64,000 bases of DNA from Agromyces aureus (GTDB lineage: Bacteria; Actinomycetota; Actinomycetes; Actinomycetales; Microbacteriaceae), in assembly GCF_001660485.1 (NCBI RefSeq), contig NZ_CP013979.1:2418001-2482000 (forward strand). Direction: 5' to 3'. Below are positions 42,593 to 52,269 of this stretch, in pieces. Made by a program: the position numbers and the translations under genes. The notes beneath the pieces were generated by a model. It saw only the letters and a program-made list of their open reading frames with translations, did no database searches and was not told the origin of the DNA. The first letter of the stretch is position 1. Each line of letters opens with the position of its first letter.

Positions 42593-43636
42593 ATGTCGCA
42601 CCACCTCGACTCCCCCCTTGCACGTCAAGACGTTCGCCTGGACATCACCGACCTGTATGTCTTCCGAGGCGAGACCGGAACAGTTCTGGCCATCAACGTA
42701 TGCCACTCCCTCGGCGGGGGCGTGCCGGAGGTGGGGTTCCATCCGGAGGGGATGTACGAGATCAAGATCGACCTGAACGACGACTCCGTCGAAGATCTCA
42801 CGTATCGCTTCCAGTTCGGATTCCGCACGGCGGGCGGTTCGCAGCACTTCCTCGTACACCGACTCGATGGGGCGGAAGCCGCGCACGCGTTCGCCGAGGG
42901 AACGCTGGTCGCGATGGGCGAAACCGACACCCCTGCCAGTGGCACTGACGGGATCCGCGTTTGGACCGGGAAAGCGGGCGACCCGTTCTGGATCGACCCG
43001 ACGATGCTGCATGCCGTCGGCCACGCCGTTCAGGACGGCGCCTCGGTGGATCTCGGGGACTGGACCCCTGCGCAGGCGATGAATGCCTTCGCCGGTCACA
43101 GCGTCTACGCCATCGTCCTCGAGATTCCCGACCAGATTCTGAACTCCGACGTCGCTGGAGAGCACCGTATCGGTGTCTGGGCCGTTTCCAGTTTGCGGAC
43201 CGACGCAGGCGGATGGCGGTCGATCAATCGCATCGGACTCCCGATGTTGCACCCCCTGTTCGCCCAGGTCGACGAGCAACTCGGCGAGGAGCTCAATGCC
43301 GGGCGCCCGCTCGATGATCCGGCGACCTTCGGTGCGCTGCTCGGGAAGAAGATCGCCGGGTTCGCTCGCGCCTATGGCACGACGGCAGATCCTGCCGCGC
43401 ACGGCGCACGGTTCGTCGGCCGGTTCCTGCCGAACATCCTCCCGTACACCGTGGGAACTCCGGCAGAGTTCGGCTTCGTCGACATCAACGGACGCGCACT
43501 CACCGACAACGCAGCCGATGTGATGTTCACGATCGCAGCCAACACGCCGATCACGATGGCGATCGGCCCGGAGTCGGTCACCGAGAAGCCATCCGCCGCG
43601 TTCCCGTACGTTCCCGCCGTCCCGGCTGGGCGCTGA
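42593..43636 (+). CDS. DUF4331 family protein (copy 1)
   Basis: Protein of 347 residues. The start MSHHLDSPLARQDVRLDITD is the family hallmark, followed by LYVFRGETGTVLAINV. FWIDPTMLHAV and the late FLPNILPYTVGTPAEFGFVDINGR are also typical. There is no signal peptide or membrane helix. Function is unknown. It lies 4 bp before the NiCoT gene and is paralogous to 56438-57577, which sits with a DyP peroxidase. Confidence 0.85.
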   Translation: MSHHLDSPLARQDVRLDITDLYVFRGETGTVLAINVCHSLGGGVPEVGFHPEGMYEIKIDLNDDSVEDLTYRFQFGFRTAGGSQHFLVHRLDGAEAAHAFAEGTLVAMGETDTPASGTDGIRVWTGKAGDPFWIDPTMLHAVGHAVQDGASVDLGDWTPAQAMNAFAGHSVYAIVLEIPDQILNSDVAGEHRIGVWAVSSLRTDAGGWRSINRIGLPMLHPLFAQVDEQLGEELNAGRPLDDPATFGALLGKKIAGFARAYGTTADPAAHGARFVGRFLPNILPYTVGTPAEFGFVDINGRALTDNAADVMFTIAANTPITMAIGPESVTEKPSAAFPYVPAVPAGR

Positions 43637-43640
43637 CGCC

Positions 43641-44789
43641 ATGTCGCATGGCAACGATCAGTCCGGAACATCGACGGTGCCAGCCGAGCGGCCACGCATC
43701 GAAGTGAGTCGTCGGCGAGCAGTACTCTCCGCTGCGGGGATCGTCGGCACGATCGTGCTCCTGCACGTGGTCGGCCTGGCCCTGCTCCTCACGACCCCAG
43801 ATGAGGCCGGCCGTCTCGCGACGGGAACCGCCATCGGCGTCGGCCTCACTGCCTACACGCTCGGACTGAGACACGCATTCGACGCAGACCACATCGCCGC
43901 GATCGACAACACCACACGCAAGCTCATGAGCGATGGTCGCCCGACGATCTCGGTCGGGTTCTGGTTCTCCCTCGGGCACTCCACCGTGGTCCTTGGACTC
44001 GTCGTCCTGCTTGCTCTCGGAGTCAACGCCGTGGCTGGACCACTGGCGAATGAGGATTCCGCACTGCAGCAGTTCACCGGCGTGTTCGGCACCACGGTGT
44101 CGGGGCTCTTCCTCTACGCCATCGCCGCGATGAACATCGTCCTCCTGGTCTCGACCTGGAGGACGTACCGTCGCGCGACCTCGGCCGCAGGTGACGAGAT
44201 CCTTCAGACGACCGGAGCGCCCCCGAGAGGCCCCATGAGCAAGGTCTTCGGTAAGCCGATGAACGCGATCAGGACGCCTGGGCAGATGTACCCGCTCGGT
44301 GTGCTCTTCGGATTCGGCTTCGATACGGCCACCGAGGTGGGTCTACTGGTCCTGGCGACGACGAACGCCGTCGCCGGCGTGCCGTGGTACTCGCTTCTGG
44401 CGCTCCCGATCCTGTTCGCCGCCGGGATGTCGCTCCTGGACACCGCGGATGGAGCGGTCATGCGCTACGCCTACGGCTGGGCCTTCGCGGCCCCGGCCCG
44501 GAAGCTCGGCTACAACCTGACCATCACCGGACTCTCCGTCGTCATCGCGCTTGTCGTCGGCACGACCCAACTGCTCGCGATGACCGGCGATCGATTCCAT
44601 CTCGCGGGATGGCCATGGGAGTTCGCGTCCAGCATCGACCTCAACGCGGTCGGGTTCGGCATCGTCGGGCTGCTGGTGATCGTCTGGGTCGTCGCGCTTG
44701 CGACGTCGCGTCGCGCTCTCCGCCGGCGCCTCGCGGCCGATCAGGTCACGAATCGGCGGATGCGGCGACGAGTTGATGTCGAGACGTGA
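43641..44789 (+). CDS. NiCoT nickel/cobalt transporter (HoxN/NixA family)
   Basis: Secondary transporter of 382 residues with eight membrane segments. The signature RHAFDADHIAAIDNTTRKL carries the H-x4-D-H metal motif (in HAFDADH), and LGHSTVV and GFDTATEVGLL are the second and third NiCoT motifs. It follows DUF4331 directly, so they are probably cotranscribed. Its 3' end overlaps the convergent LAL gene by 44 bp. Confidence 0.93.
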   Translation: MSHGNDQSGTSTVPAERPRIEVSRRRAVLSAAGIVGTIVLLHVVGLALLLTTPDEAGRLATGTAIGVGLTAYTLGLRHAFDADHIAAIDNTTRKLMSDGRPTISVGFWFSLGHSTVVLGLVVLLALGVNAVAGPLANEDSALQQFTGVFGTTVSGLFLYAIAAMNIVLLVSTWRTYRRATSAAGDEILQTTGAPPRGPMSKVFGKPMNAIRTPGQMYPLGVLFGFGFDTATEVGLLVLATTNAVAGVPWYSLLALPILFAAGMSLLDTADGAVMRYAYGWAFAAPARKLGYNLTITGLSVVIALVVGTTQLLAMTGDRFHLAGWPWEFASSIDLNAVGFGIVGLLVIVWVVALATSRRALRRRLAADQVTNRRMRRRVDVET

Positions 44790-47466
44790 TGTTCAGCTTG
44801 CTGAACACCCGAGTGAGGTGATACTCCACCGTTCGGGGACTCAAGAACATCCGCGTGGCCACTTCGCTGTTCGTGAGCCCTTGCGCCGCGAGCTGGGCGA
44901 TCTGCGTCTCTTGCGGGGTGAGGCTAACGGCGGCGCCAGCGCGTTTCGAGCGCGGCGTGGCGCCGGCCGCCCTCAGTTCGTGAGCCGCGCGATCAGCGAA
45001 TCCGGACGCGCCCATCGCCGCGAACAGCTGGTGGGCCTCCTGGAGGTATGCGCGCGCGTCCTTCAGACGCCTTTGACGGCGCAGCCACTCCCCGTACACG
45101 AGTGTCGCCCGAGCGAAGTCCAGGCGGCCGGGTGAGAGCGAGAGCAATCTGCGCGATTCACGGTAGTGCTCCTCCGCCTCTCGATCGGTGCTGAGCAGCG
45201 CCCTCGATCGGTGATAGATGCCGAGACCCCAGGCAGTGTCGTAGGGCACCGTGACGGCTTCGAACTGCGCCAGCTCTTCGCTGGCGTCGATGTTCTCCTG
45301 CCTGCTCGCGGCCTCGATGTATTCGACGAGTGCCCAGTTCGTTGCGGAGTGCAGTGGGTTGTGCATCGTCCTCGCGCGCCGGGCCCATCCGAAGGCCGTC
45401 TCGTATCTCCGCCTGCTGTTGTCCAGGACGGCGGCACCCCAGTACGCGATCGCGACGGCGCTGCCGTCCGCACGTTCCTGCGCGTCCGCGGTGGTCCACC
45501 GGACCAGCGCGTCGAGTTCCTCGTCGCGTCCTTGAAGTGCGGCAATTCCGACCTCCGCAGAGGGATTCATGCGCCCGCCGGTCGCCGACGTGATCGCGGC
45601 CAACTCGTGGACGGCATCGAGGGCAGCGGGGAACTCACCGCGGAAGAGATGAGCGTATGCCCGTGTGGTGAGCGCAATGGGAAGTTCGTTGTAGTCTCCC
45701 GCTGCGCGGGCGAGCAGAAGGTGACGGTTCGATACCGTGTCCCACGTGTCGTAGTCCCACGCGGCGAGTGAAGCGATCGTGGCATGCCACAACCAGTGGA
45801 GATGGGTCCGCTCGTCAGGTACCTCTCGCCTGAATGCGACGACGACCTCCTGCATCTTCCGCCTCGAAGCGGGGGTCCCCTCGGTGATCACCCGGGTCAT
45901 GGCATCGAGGAGCATGTGCGCCGGCCGGTCGCCTGGCTGCACACCCGAGGCGAGCCACCGCTCAGCCACCTGCGTGACATCGGTCGTGGCGAGGGAGGCG
46001 CCGAACATGGCTGCGGAGAACGCCTCGAAGTACGCCTCACGGGAGGCGTGGACGCTGACCGACGACAACTGCTCGGCCGCGTCGAGCAGGAGCGCCACCG
46101 CGGCTCCGCTGCGCTCGCGCACGAAGGCGACTCTCGCGGCGGTGAGTGTCGCCTCTGCGCGGAGCGACGCATGCAACTGGTCCGAGGATGCCGCGGCGAT
46201 ATCACGGGACGCGAGATCGTATTGCCCGGCGGCGAGTTCGGCCTGCGAGATCCGCAGGAGCCACGACGACCGACGGTGCTCGTCGGAGCTGATCTCGACG
46301 GCTTGGCGGTAGAGCGCGGCTGCCGCCGCGTTGCCACCGCGAGCCTGCATGCGTCCCGCTGCATCGGCCAGTGCGCTCGCGGCATTCTCGTCGGTGCCGT
46401 CCACCGCTCGAGCACGGTGCCACGCATTCAGATCAGGATCGGCCTCATCTGCATCGACGGCAGCCAGCGCCGCATGCACGGCCCGCAGCGCCTCTGGCGC
46501 CGCGGTCCGGTAGACGGCCGATCTGACCAGCGGATGGATGAAGCGGATCGGCGCTTCCGACATGCAGAGTCCCGCCTCGACGGCGGGCTCCACCGCCTCC
46601 GGCCGGACCCCGAGCGCTGCTGCCGCGGCGAGAATGATGCGGGGTTCTGCTGACGGCTCAGCAGCGGCGACGAGAAGTAACTGCTGAGTTTCGTCGGGGA
46701 GGAGGTGCAGGCGCTCGCCGTACTGTTCTTCCAGTCGACTGGGATTCGCCGCCGAGTCGGTGAGGATGATCCCGGTGGAGAGTTCGGCTGGGCTGAGGGT
46801 CCGAGTGGCCTCAACGATCGCCAGCGGATTACCGTCCGCCTCCTCGAGGATCCGGTCCATCGCGCGTGGATCGATCGGCCCCGGGGTGAGCGACGAAAGC
46901 AGCATCTCGGCGTCCTGCCGTCCGAGTCCTTGCACGATCACGGACGGGACCCCGTCGAAGGCAGCGCCATCGTTTGGCGTTCGCAGTGCGAAAACGATGC
47001 CCACCGATTCGACGTCCAACCGCCTCGCGACGAATCCAAGCACCCGGGCGGAGGCCTCGTCGAGCCATTGCGCGTCATCCACGATGCAGACGATGGGACC
47101 GGCCCGAGAAGCTTCAGAGAGCAGCCCGAGGGTCGCGAGCCCAACAAGGAACGGGTTGGGAACTGGGCCCGACCGCTGCCCGAATGTGATCTCGAGCGCG
47201 TCCCTCTGGGGTGCCGGAAGCAACCCCATGGCGTCAACGAGCGGGCGGCAGAGTTGATGCAAGGCAGCGTGGACGAGTTCGACCTCGGACTGGACGCCGG
47301 TGACGCTCAGCACCTGCATCCCGTCGGCCTGCTTCGCAAGGTAGTCGAGCAGGGTGCTCTTCCCGACACCCGCGCCGCCAGCGAGGAGGAGTGTCGAGCT
47401 GTGGCCGTCGCGGATGCTCGTGATGAGGCCATCTATCCGGGTTCGTTCCCAGTGCCGGGCAAGCAC
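44746..47466 (-). CDS. LAL-type LuxR regulator 2
   Basis: ATP-binding regulator of 906 residues. Walker A is GGAGVGKSTLL (about 31-41) and Walker B CIVDDAQWLDE. The helical middle is followed by the HTH with LTPQETQIAQLAAQGLTNSE and FLSPRTVEYHLTRVFSKLN. It is closely related along its length to the 907-residue protein upstream, including the start MLARH-ER. GTG 47466 is the start. The two genes are 59 bp apart on one strand, a tandem duplication. Confidence 0.92.
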   Translation of the reverse strand: MLARHWERTRIDGLITSIRDGHSSTLLLAGGAGVGKSTLLDYLAKQADGMQVLSVTGVQSEVELVHAALHQLCRPLVDAMGLLPAPQRDALEITFGQRSGPVPNPFLVGLATLGLLSEASRAGPIVCIVDDAQWLDEASARVLGFVARRLDVESVGIVFALRTPNDGAAFDGVPSVIVQGLGRQDAEMLLSSLTPGPIDPRAMDRILEEADGNPLAIVEATRTLSPAELSTGIILTDSAANPSRLEEQYGERLHLLPDETQQLLLVAAAEPSAEPRIILAAAAALGVRPEAVEPAVEAGLCMSEAPIRFIHPLVRSAVYRTAAPEALRAVHAALAAVDADEADPDLNAWHRARAVDGTDENAASALADAAGRMQARGGNAAAAALYRQAVEISSDEHRRSSWLLRISQAELAAGQYDLASRDIAAASSDQLHASLRAEATLTAARVAFVRERSGAAVALLLDAAEQLSSVSVHASREAYFEAFSAAMFGASLATTDVTQVAERWLASGVQPGDRPAHMLLDAMTRVITEGTPASRRKMQEVVVAFRREVPDERTHLHWLWHATIASLAAWDYDTWDTVSNRHLLLARAAGDYNELPIALTTRAYAHLFRGEFPAALDAVHELAAITSATGGRMNPSAEVGIAALQGRDEELDALVRWTTADAQERADGSAVAIAYWGAAVLDNSRRRYETAFGWARRARTMHNPLHSATNWALVEYIEAASRQENIDASEELAQFEAVTVPYDTAWGLGIYHRSRALLSTDREAEEHYRESRRLLSLSPGRLDFARATLVYGEWLRRQRRLKDARAYLQEAHQLFAAMGASGFADRAAHELRAAGATPRSKRAGAAVSLTPQETQIAQLAAQGLTNSEVATRMFLSPRTVEYHLTRVFSKLNITSRHQLVAASADS

Positions 47467-47525
47467 CGGGCCAGTCTACGTGGGGATGCGGCGCACGGGT
47501 GCATTCAACCCCCTGTGGTCTGCAC

Positions 47526-50249
47526 TCAGTCGCCTGGCAGAGCCCCGGATATCTGGTGCCTCGAGGTGATATGCAGCTTGTTGAAGACCTTCGCGAGGTG
47601 GTACTCGACGGTTCGAGGACTCAGAAACATCCGGGCCGCTACTTCGTTGTTGGTCAGGCCTTGACCGACCAGACGCGCTATCTGAGATTCCTGCGAAGTG
47701 AGCACGGATGGAGCGATCGGGCCGGGCTTACGAATCTGGGAACCCGCGGCGCTCAATTCCCGGGATGCTCGATCCGAGAATCCCGTCGCGCCGATGCCCT
47801 CGAAGAGTTCGAGGGCACGAGAAAGATGGAGGCGGGCGTCGGCGAGGCGCCTCTGACGGCGCAGCCACTCGCCGTATACGAGCCACGTGCGAGCGAGGTC
47901 GAGACGGGACCGCCCGCTTTCCAGGCGGTGTATGGCCTCGAGGTAGAGCTCTTCTGCCTCGGCGCCGTCCGTCACCAAAGCGCGTGACCGGGCAAGGACA
48001 CCCAGCGCCCAGTCAGTGCCGCTCGACCGCGTGGCGGTCTCGAGCTCGGCCAGTGCCGAGCCGAGGTCGACCGAGCCGTTCAGCCGACTTCCGGCCTCGA
48101 TCAGTTCCACCATCGCCCATGCGCTCGTCGCATGCAGCGAGTGGTGGAGTGGCAGCGCTCGCTGAGCCCACGCGAACGCCGTCTCGTACCGGCCCAGACT
48201 GTTGTCCAACAGTGCGGAGCTCCAGTACCCGATGGCGACTCCAGTTGCATCTGCCCGCGACTCTGCCTCGGGAACGGTTGACTCGATGAGGGCTGAAAGT
48301 TCCGCCCCCTGGCCCTTGAGCGCAGCGATTCCGATTGCGCCGTACGGGCTCACCTGCTCCCCTGTCGCCGCGGTGATCGTCGCCATCTCCTGAACGGTTT
48401 CGGTTGCAGCAGGAATATCGCCTGCGAACAGATGCACGAAGGCGAGTGAGCTGAGCGCAATCGGCAGTTCGCTGTGATCGCCAGCGGAGCGACTGAGGTC
48501 CACGAGCCGGACCGACACGAGTTCCCATGCATCCAAATCCCACGCCGCCGCCGTCGCGGAGAAGGCCACCCTCAGCCAGGGCACCGCGACACCGTCCATG
48601 CCGCCCGGCTCACGGAGAGCCGCGAGTGCTTCGCGAAGCGTCTGCCAGCCCGACTCGTCATCCGTCATGACGCTCAGCATCGCGTCGCGCAGCATGTCGA
48701 CGGGTCGGGCGCCAGGAGGGATGCCTGCCGCGCGCCATCGTTGCGCGACCTCTTCCAAGCCGCTGGAGTGTGCCAAGCGGCCGGCGAAGAGCGCGGATGA
48801 AAGCGCTTCGAGAAATGCGCCCTGTGCCGCTTCCGGGTCGATTGTGGCGAGCATCTCTGCCGCCTCGAGGAAGAGCGGTGTCGCGGCCCCGCCGCGCTGC
48901 CGAGCGAATGTGAGCCGTGCTTCGGTGAGGATGCTCTGTGCGCGGAGCAATGGGCTCAGGTTCCAACGACGTGCTGCGGCGAGATCCTGACCCGCGTCAT
49001 CGAACTCTCCCGCCAGCATTTCGGCGCTTGCCATCCGCAGGGACCATTCCGCCTTCAGCTCTTCATCTGCGGTGATCCGCAGCGCCTGCCGGAGAAGCAC
49101 TCCGGCGGCGGCGGGACCGCCACGCGCCATCACTCTCGTGGCAACATCGGCGAGTTCGCGCGCGGCGTTCTCGTCGGTTCCCTCACACGCTCGGGCCCGA
49201 TGCCAAGCGAGGACGTCTGGGTCGGAATCCTCTGGGCTGACCTGGGCGAGGGCACCGTGGGCGGCCCGAACCGACTTGGGAGAAGCCGAGCGATACACGG
49301 CGGACCGCACAAGCGGATGTCGAAAACGTACATCCGGTCCGGCTTCGCAAAGCTCGGCATCGATTGCCGGTCGGAGTGCATGCAGGTCGATCCCCGACAG
49401 CGACGCTGCAACGTGAATAGCGCGGGCGTTTCCCGAGGGCTCCGCTGCCGCAATGAGGAGAAGGGCTTGCGTCTCTTGCGGGAGGTTTCGCACGCGATCA
49501 CGGAAGAGCTGCTCGAGGCGGTTCGGCGACGTCGACGCGGCGGATAGGATGATCCCGGTTGCGATCTCCGCTCGGCTCAGGGCCCGGGCGGATTCGGTAA
49601 GGACCAGGGGGTTGCCGTCCGCCTCGTCGAGGATCCTGCTCAAGGCAGGCGGATCCATTGCTCCAGGTGCGAGCGACATCAACAATCTCTGCGCGTCGGC
49701 CCGCTCAAGGCCAGAGACTCCGAGACGTGGGAGGCCGTCCAAGCTGGCTATCCGGTTGGGAGCCCGAACGGCGAAGACCATCCCTACTGCTTCCGCATCG
49801 AGGCGGCGGGAAACGAAGCCGAGGACGTCGGCCGAGCCTCGGTCCAGCCACTGCGCATCATCCACGATGCAGAGCACTGGCCTGTCGCCGGACGCTTCGG
49901 ACAGGAGACCCAGAATGGCGAGACCGATCAAGAACTTGTCCGGAAACTGGCCTTCACGAAGCCCGAACACCGTCTCCAACGCCTCACGTTGAGGCTGCGG
50001 CAGCGAATCGATCGCGCCCATCAATGGCCGGCAGAGCTGGTGCAACGCAGCGTATGTCAGTTCGACCTCGGATTGAACTCCGGTGACTCCCAACACCAGG
50101 ATTCCAGCGGCGTTCTGCGAAAGGTACCCGAGCAGCGTGGTCTTCCCGACGCCGGCACCCCCGTCGAGGAGCAACGTCGAGCTGTGACCTTCGCGGATGG
50201 TTCTCAGGAGGCGATCGAGCCGCAATCGTTCCGAGTGCCGGGCTAGCAC
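47526..50249 (-). CDS. LAL-type LuxR regulator 3
   Basis: ATP-binding regulator of 907 residues. Walker A is GGAGVGKTTLL and Walker B CIVDDAQWLDR. The C-terminal HTH has LTSQESQIARLVGQGLTNNE and FLSPRTVEYHLAKVFNKLH. It is paralogous to 44746-47466. A strong G/C palindrome lies 45 bp before its start and resembles one upstream of LAL regulator 1, suggesting auto- or cross-regulation. Targets are not known. Confidence 0.92.
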   Translation of the reverse strand: MLARHSERLRLDRLLRTIREGHSSTLLLDGGAGVGKTTLLGYLSQNAAGILVLGVTGVQSEVELTYAALHQLCRPLMGAIDSLPQPQREALETVFGLREGQFPDKFLIGLAILGLLSEASGDRPVLCIVDDAQWLDRGSADVLGFVSRRLDAEAVGMVFAVRAPNRIASLDGLPRLGVSGLERADAQRLLMSLAPGAMDPPALSRILDEADGNPLVLTESARALSRAEIATGIILSAASTSPNRLEQLFRDRVRNLPQETQALLLIAAAEPSGNARAIHVAASLSGIDLHALRPAIDAELCEAGPDVRFRHPLVRSAVYRSASPKSVRAAHGALAQVSPEDSDPDVLAWHRARACEGTDENAARELADVATRVMARGGPAAAGVLLRQALRITADEELKAEWSLRMASAEMLAGEFDDAGQDLAAARRWNLSPLLRAQSILTEARLTFARQRGGAATPLFLEAAEMLATIDPEAAQGAFLEALSSALFAGRLAHSSGLEEVAQRWRAAGIPPGARPVDMLRDAMLSVMTDDESGWQTLREALAALREPGGMDGVAVPWLRVAFSATAAAWDLDAWELVSVRLVDLSRSAGDHSELPIALSSLAFVHLFAGDIPAATETVQEMATITAATGEQVSPYGAIGIAALKGQGAELSALIESTVPEAESRADATGVAIGYWSSALLDNSLGRYETAFAWAQRALPLHHSLHATSAWAMVELIEAGSRLNGSVDLGSALAELETATRSSGTDWALGVLARSRALVTDGAEAEELYLEAIHRLESGRSRLDLARTWLVYGEWLRRQRRLADARLHLSRALELFEGIGATGFSDRASRELSAAGSQIRKPGPIAPSVLTSQESQIARLVGQGLTNNEVAARMFLSPRTVEYHLAKVFNKLHITSRHQISGALPGD

Positions 50250-50271
50250 GCCTCAAGGCTATCGGCGCGAA

Positions 50272-50308
50272 CCCCCAGATTCTAGGGATACTGCTGGGGG
50301 TCCCCCAG
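50272..50308. promoter_or_regulatory. G/C-rich palindrome in the LAL3/50458 divergent promoter
   Basis: CCCCCAG (50272-50278), then ATTCTAGGG, then the perfect palindrome CTGGGGG-T-CCCCCAG (50294-50308). The layout is a 7-bp arm repeated three times in alternating orientation. LuxR-family HTH proteins of the PimM type bind CTVGGGAWWTCCCBAG, which this resembles in form. Confidence 0.55.
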
Positions 50309-50457
50309 TACAAAAAGGCTGATTCGATCGACTATGGGAGGGCTGAAATGACTCCGGCGCGAGCCTGGCCGGCGCGAAAGGACGCGAGGTCCGATTATCG
50401 CCGGATTGACGGACGCGATCAGGAGATGCTCGAACTCCAACTCCCCTGGAAGGACCA

Positions 50458-51135
50458 ATGAGCACCTGTACTGATCTCGGCACCTCTGAAGTAGCGCAGC
50501 ACTCCGTCATCGACCCGGCGATTCTCTACTTCGGCACGCCTGTCGCGCTGCTTGCCACCGTCGATGAGGCGGGTCATCCGAACCTCGCTCCGAACTCATC
50601 CATTTGGTGGCTCGGCCAGACCGCAGTCGTCGGCATCGCAGCTCGATCCCAGACTGCTCGAAACCTGCTGGCCGTGCGCGAATGCGTCATCAACCTCCCA
50701 TCAGTCATGGAGGTCGATGCCGTCGACCGACTCGCTCTCACGACCGGCAGGACTTCGGTCTCGGAGCGAAAGTCACGTGCCGGCTACCGTCACGTCCACG
50801 ATAAGTTCGCCGCGGCCGGCCTGAGTGCCGCCGCGGCGGACCGAGTCGCACCACCCCGCGTCGCAGAGTGCCCGGTCAACCTCGAGGGCAGAGTCCGAAC
50901 CCTGCACCCGCTTCGAGGGGCCGCTGATCCGACCGCCGCCGATCTCCTCGCGGTCGAACTGGACATCGTACGCGTGCACATTCACGAGCACCTCCGCCTG
51001 GCAGGGCACGAGAACCGCATCGATCCTGATCGATGGCGACCCCTCATGATGAGCTTCCAACGGTATTTCGGACTCGGCACGGAAGCGCATCCATCATTGC
51101 TGTCGACGATCGACGAGGACTGGTATCGGGGCTGA
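50458..51135 (+). CDS. Flavin reductase-like / split-barrel FMN-binding protein
   Basis: Protein of 225 residues. The N-terminal half fits a flavin-reductase-like split barrel: PVALLATVDEAGHPNLAP and SSIWWLGQTAVVGIAARSQTARNLL, then ECVINLP. Such proteins bind FMN and reduce flavin or act on small redox substrates. ATG 50458 has AAGGA upstream. It diverges from LAL regulator 3 across a palindromic promoter, so it is the best candidate target of that regulator. Confidence 0.85.
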   Translation: MSTCTDLGTSEVAQHSVIDPAILYFGTPVALLATVDEAGHPNLAPNSSIWWLGQTAVVGIAARSQTARNLLAVRECVINLPSVMEVDAVDRLALTTGRTSVSERKSRAGYRHVHDKFAAAGLSAAAADRVAPPRVAECPVNLEGRVRTLHPLRGAADPTAADLLAVELDIVRVHIHEHLRLAGHENRIDPDRWRPLMMSFQRYFGLGTEAHPSLLSTIDEDWYRG

Positions 51136-52269
51136 CTCCACCACCGGTTACCGCGCCCCGAATGGTTGCCGGTGGGTCGCACGTGGCCACGATCCCCTCT
51201 AGCGCCGCACCTTGCCGAGCTGCCATTTCAGAGCGGCAAGTCTGCCTGCGAGCGAGCGGGAATCGTCGAATCGGCGGGACCCCGAAACCGTGAATCGCCG
51301 TCTCGGCACCGTCATAGATTTCGTGCGTACCATGAGCCTGTGCATGGTCCCGCGTCGTCCAGCGCCCCCCCCTGGCAACCTCAACCACGAGCTCCGGCCG
51401 CACGGCGCAGATGCGCTCCTCGCCCGGCTGCCGGCCGACCTCGAGCCCGGCGATCTGATCGCCATTCCGTGCCGGCGCCCGATCGCACTCGCCAACCTCA
51501 GACGCTCGTCGCGGCATCCCGAACGAATGGATCGATAAGCCGCTGGGCGCGGCCACCTGAACCTCTCTGCGTCGCCGAAGACATGTCAGCTCCGCAACGC
51601 GGCTCCCACCAGCGGAGCGATCGGCGCCTCACCTGGGGACCTCACATCTGGCTCAATGTTCGCCGTCGATGGGCAGGCCATGCGGTTCACGCGACTTCCG
51701 CGAGCGCGATCCAACCCACCCAACTGGTTCTCAAGACTTCGACCATTCCTTGCCCCTGATCGATCGCCGCTCCGTGTTCCGACTTGGCCGACGCCTCGGG
51801 CCGAGTTCACCCTTGCGCTGAGGATGTGGCCGATTGCTGGACCTCGTCAACCACCGACGGATCGGTCGTTCGCGTCGCGAACGCGGCATTGAACTCCGTT
51901 CACGGGGCGGCCTCTCGACGGTCGGGAGGCCGTCAGGGTCGCATGAGTACATGGCTTCTGCGGCAAATAGCGTCCCGGGACGCCAGCGCTCTTCAGCGAG
52001 GTTGCATCGTCTGTTTGCGTGTGCTGACCGTTGCTCTGACGACGGAAGCCGCCCACTCCGAGAGGGAGAGGGAGAGGGAGAGGGAGAGGGAGAGGGAGAG
52101 GGAGAGGGCGGCATCCGTCGCCTGTTCTCGAACGGCGACCTGCTTCAAGAGCAGCGCCGCGTCCGGCTCTACGGGCTGCCGTGAGTCAACGTCACGTGGC
52201 TCGTGCACACGATGGACACCTGGCCGTACATCCTGACGACCTGGGTCGCGCTCATCGTCGCGCGCTCCA
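51136..52269. other. 1.1 kb without a supportable gene, probably decayed
   Basis: Open frames here are short and contradictory between strands, and no family motif holds beyond a few residues. One minus-strand frame contains AVRPELVVEVA, reminiscent of DNA-ligase-type proteins, but nothing around it agrees. Close to the right end, plus-strand frames read LFSNGDLLQEQRRVRLYGLP and a membrane-like MDTWPYILTTWVALIVARSI (52212-52271), which may be fragments of lost genes. A hexanucleotide repeat lies at 52061-52108. Confidence 0.5.
52061..52108. repeat. Hexanucleotide tandem repeat (AGAGGG)8
   Basis: Eight perfect AGAGGG units in an otherwise non-coding stretch. The minus strand reads as Pro-Ser repeats, the plus strand as Glu-Gly or Arg-Glu repeats. 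No coding function is supported. Confidence 0.95.

Noticed and set aside
51199..51556. DNA-ligase-like gene (AVRPELVVEVA)
   Set aside because: Only about ten residues fit; the flanks do not support a ligase and the opposite frames are equally open.
52061..52114. Pro-Ser-repeat or Glu-Gly-repeat protein
   Set aside because: The repeat itself creates the open frames; there is no convincing start, ribosome site or domain.
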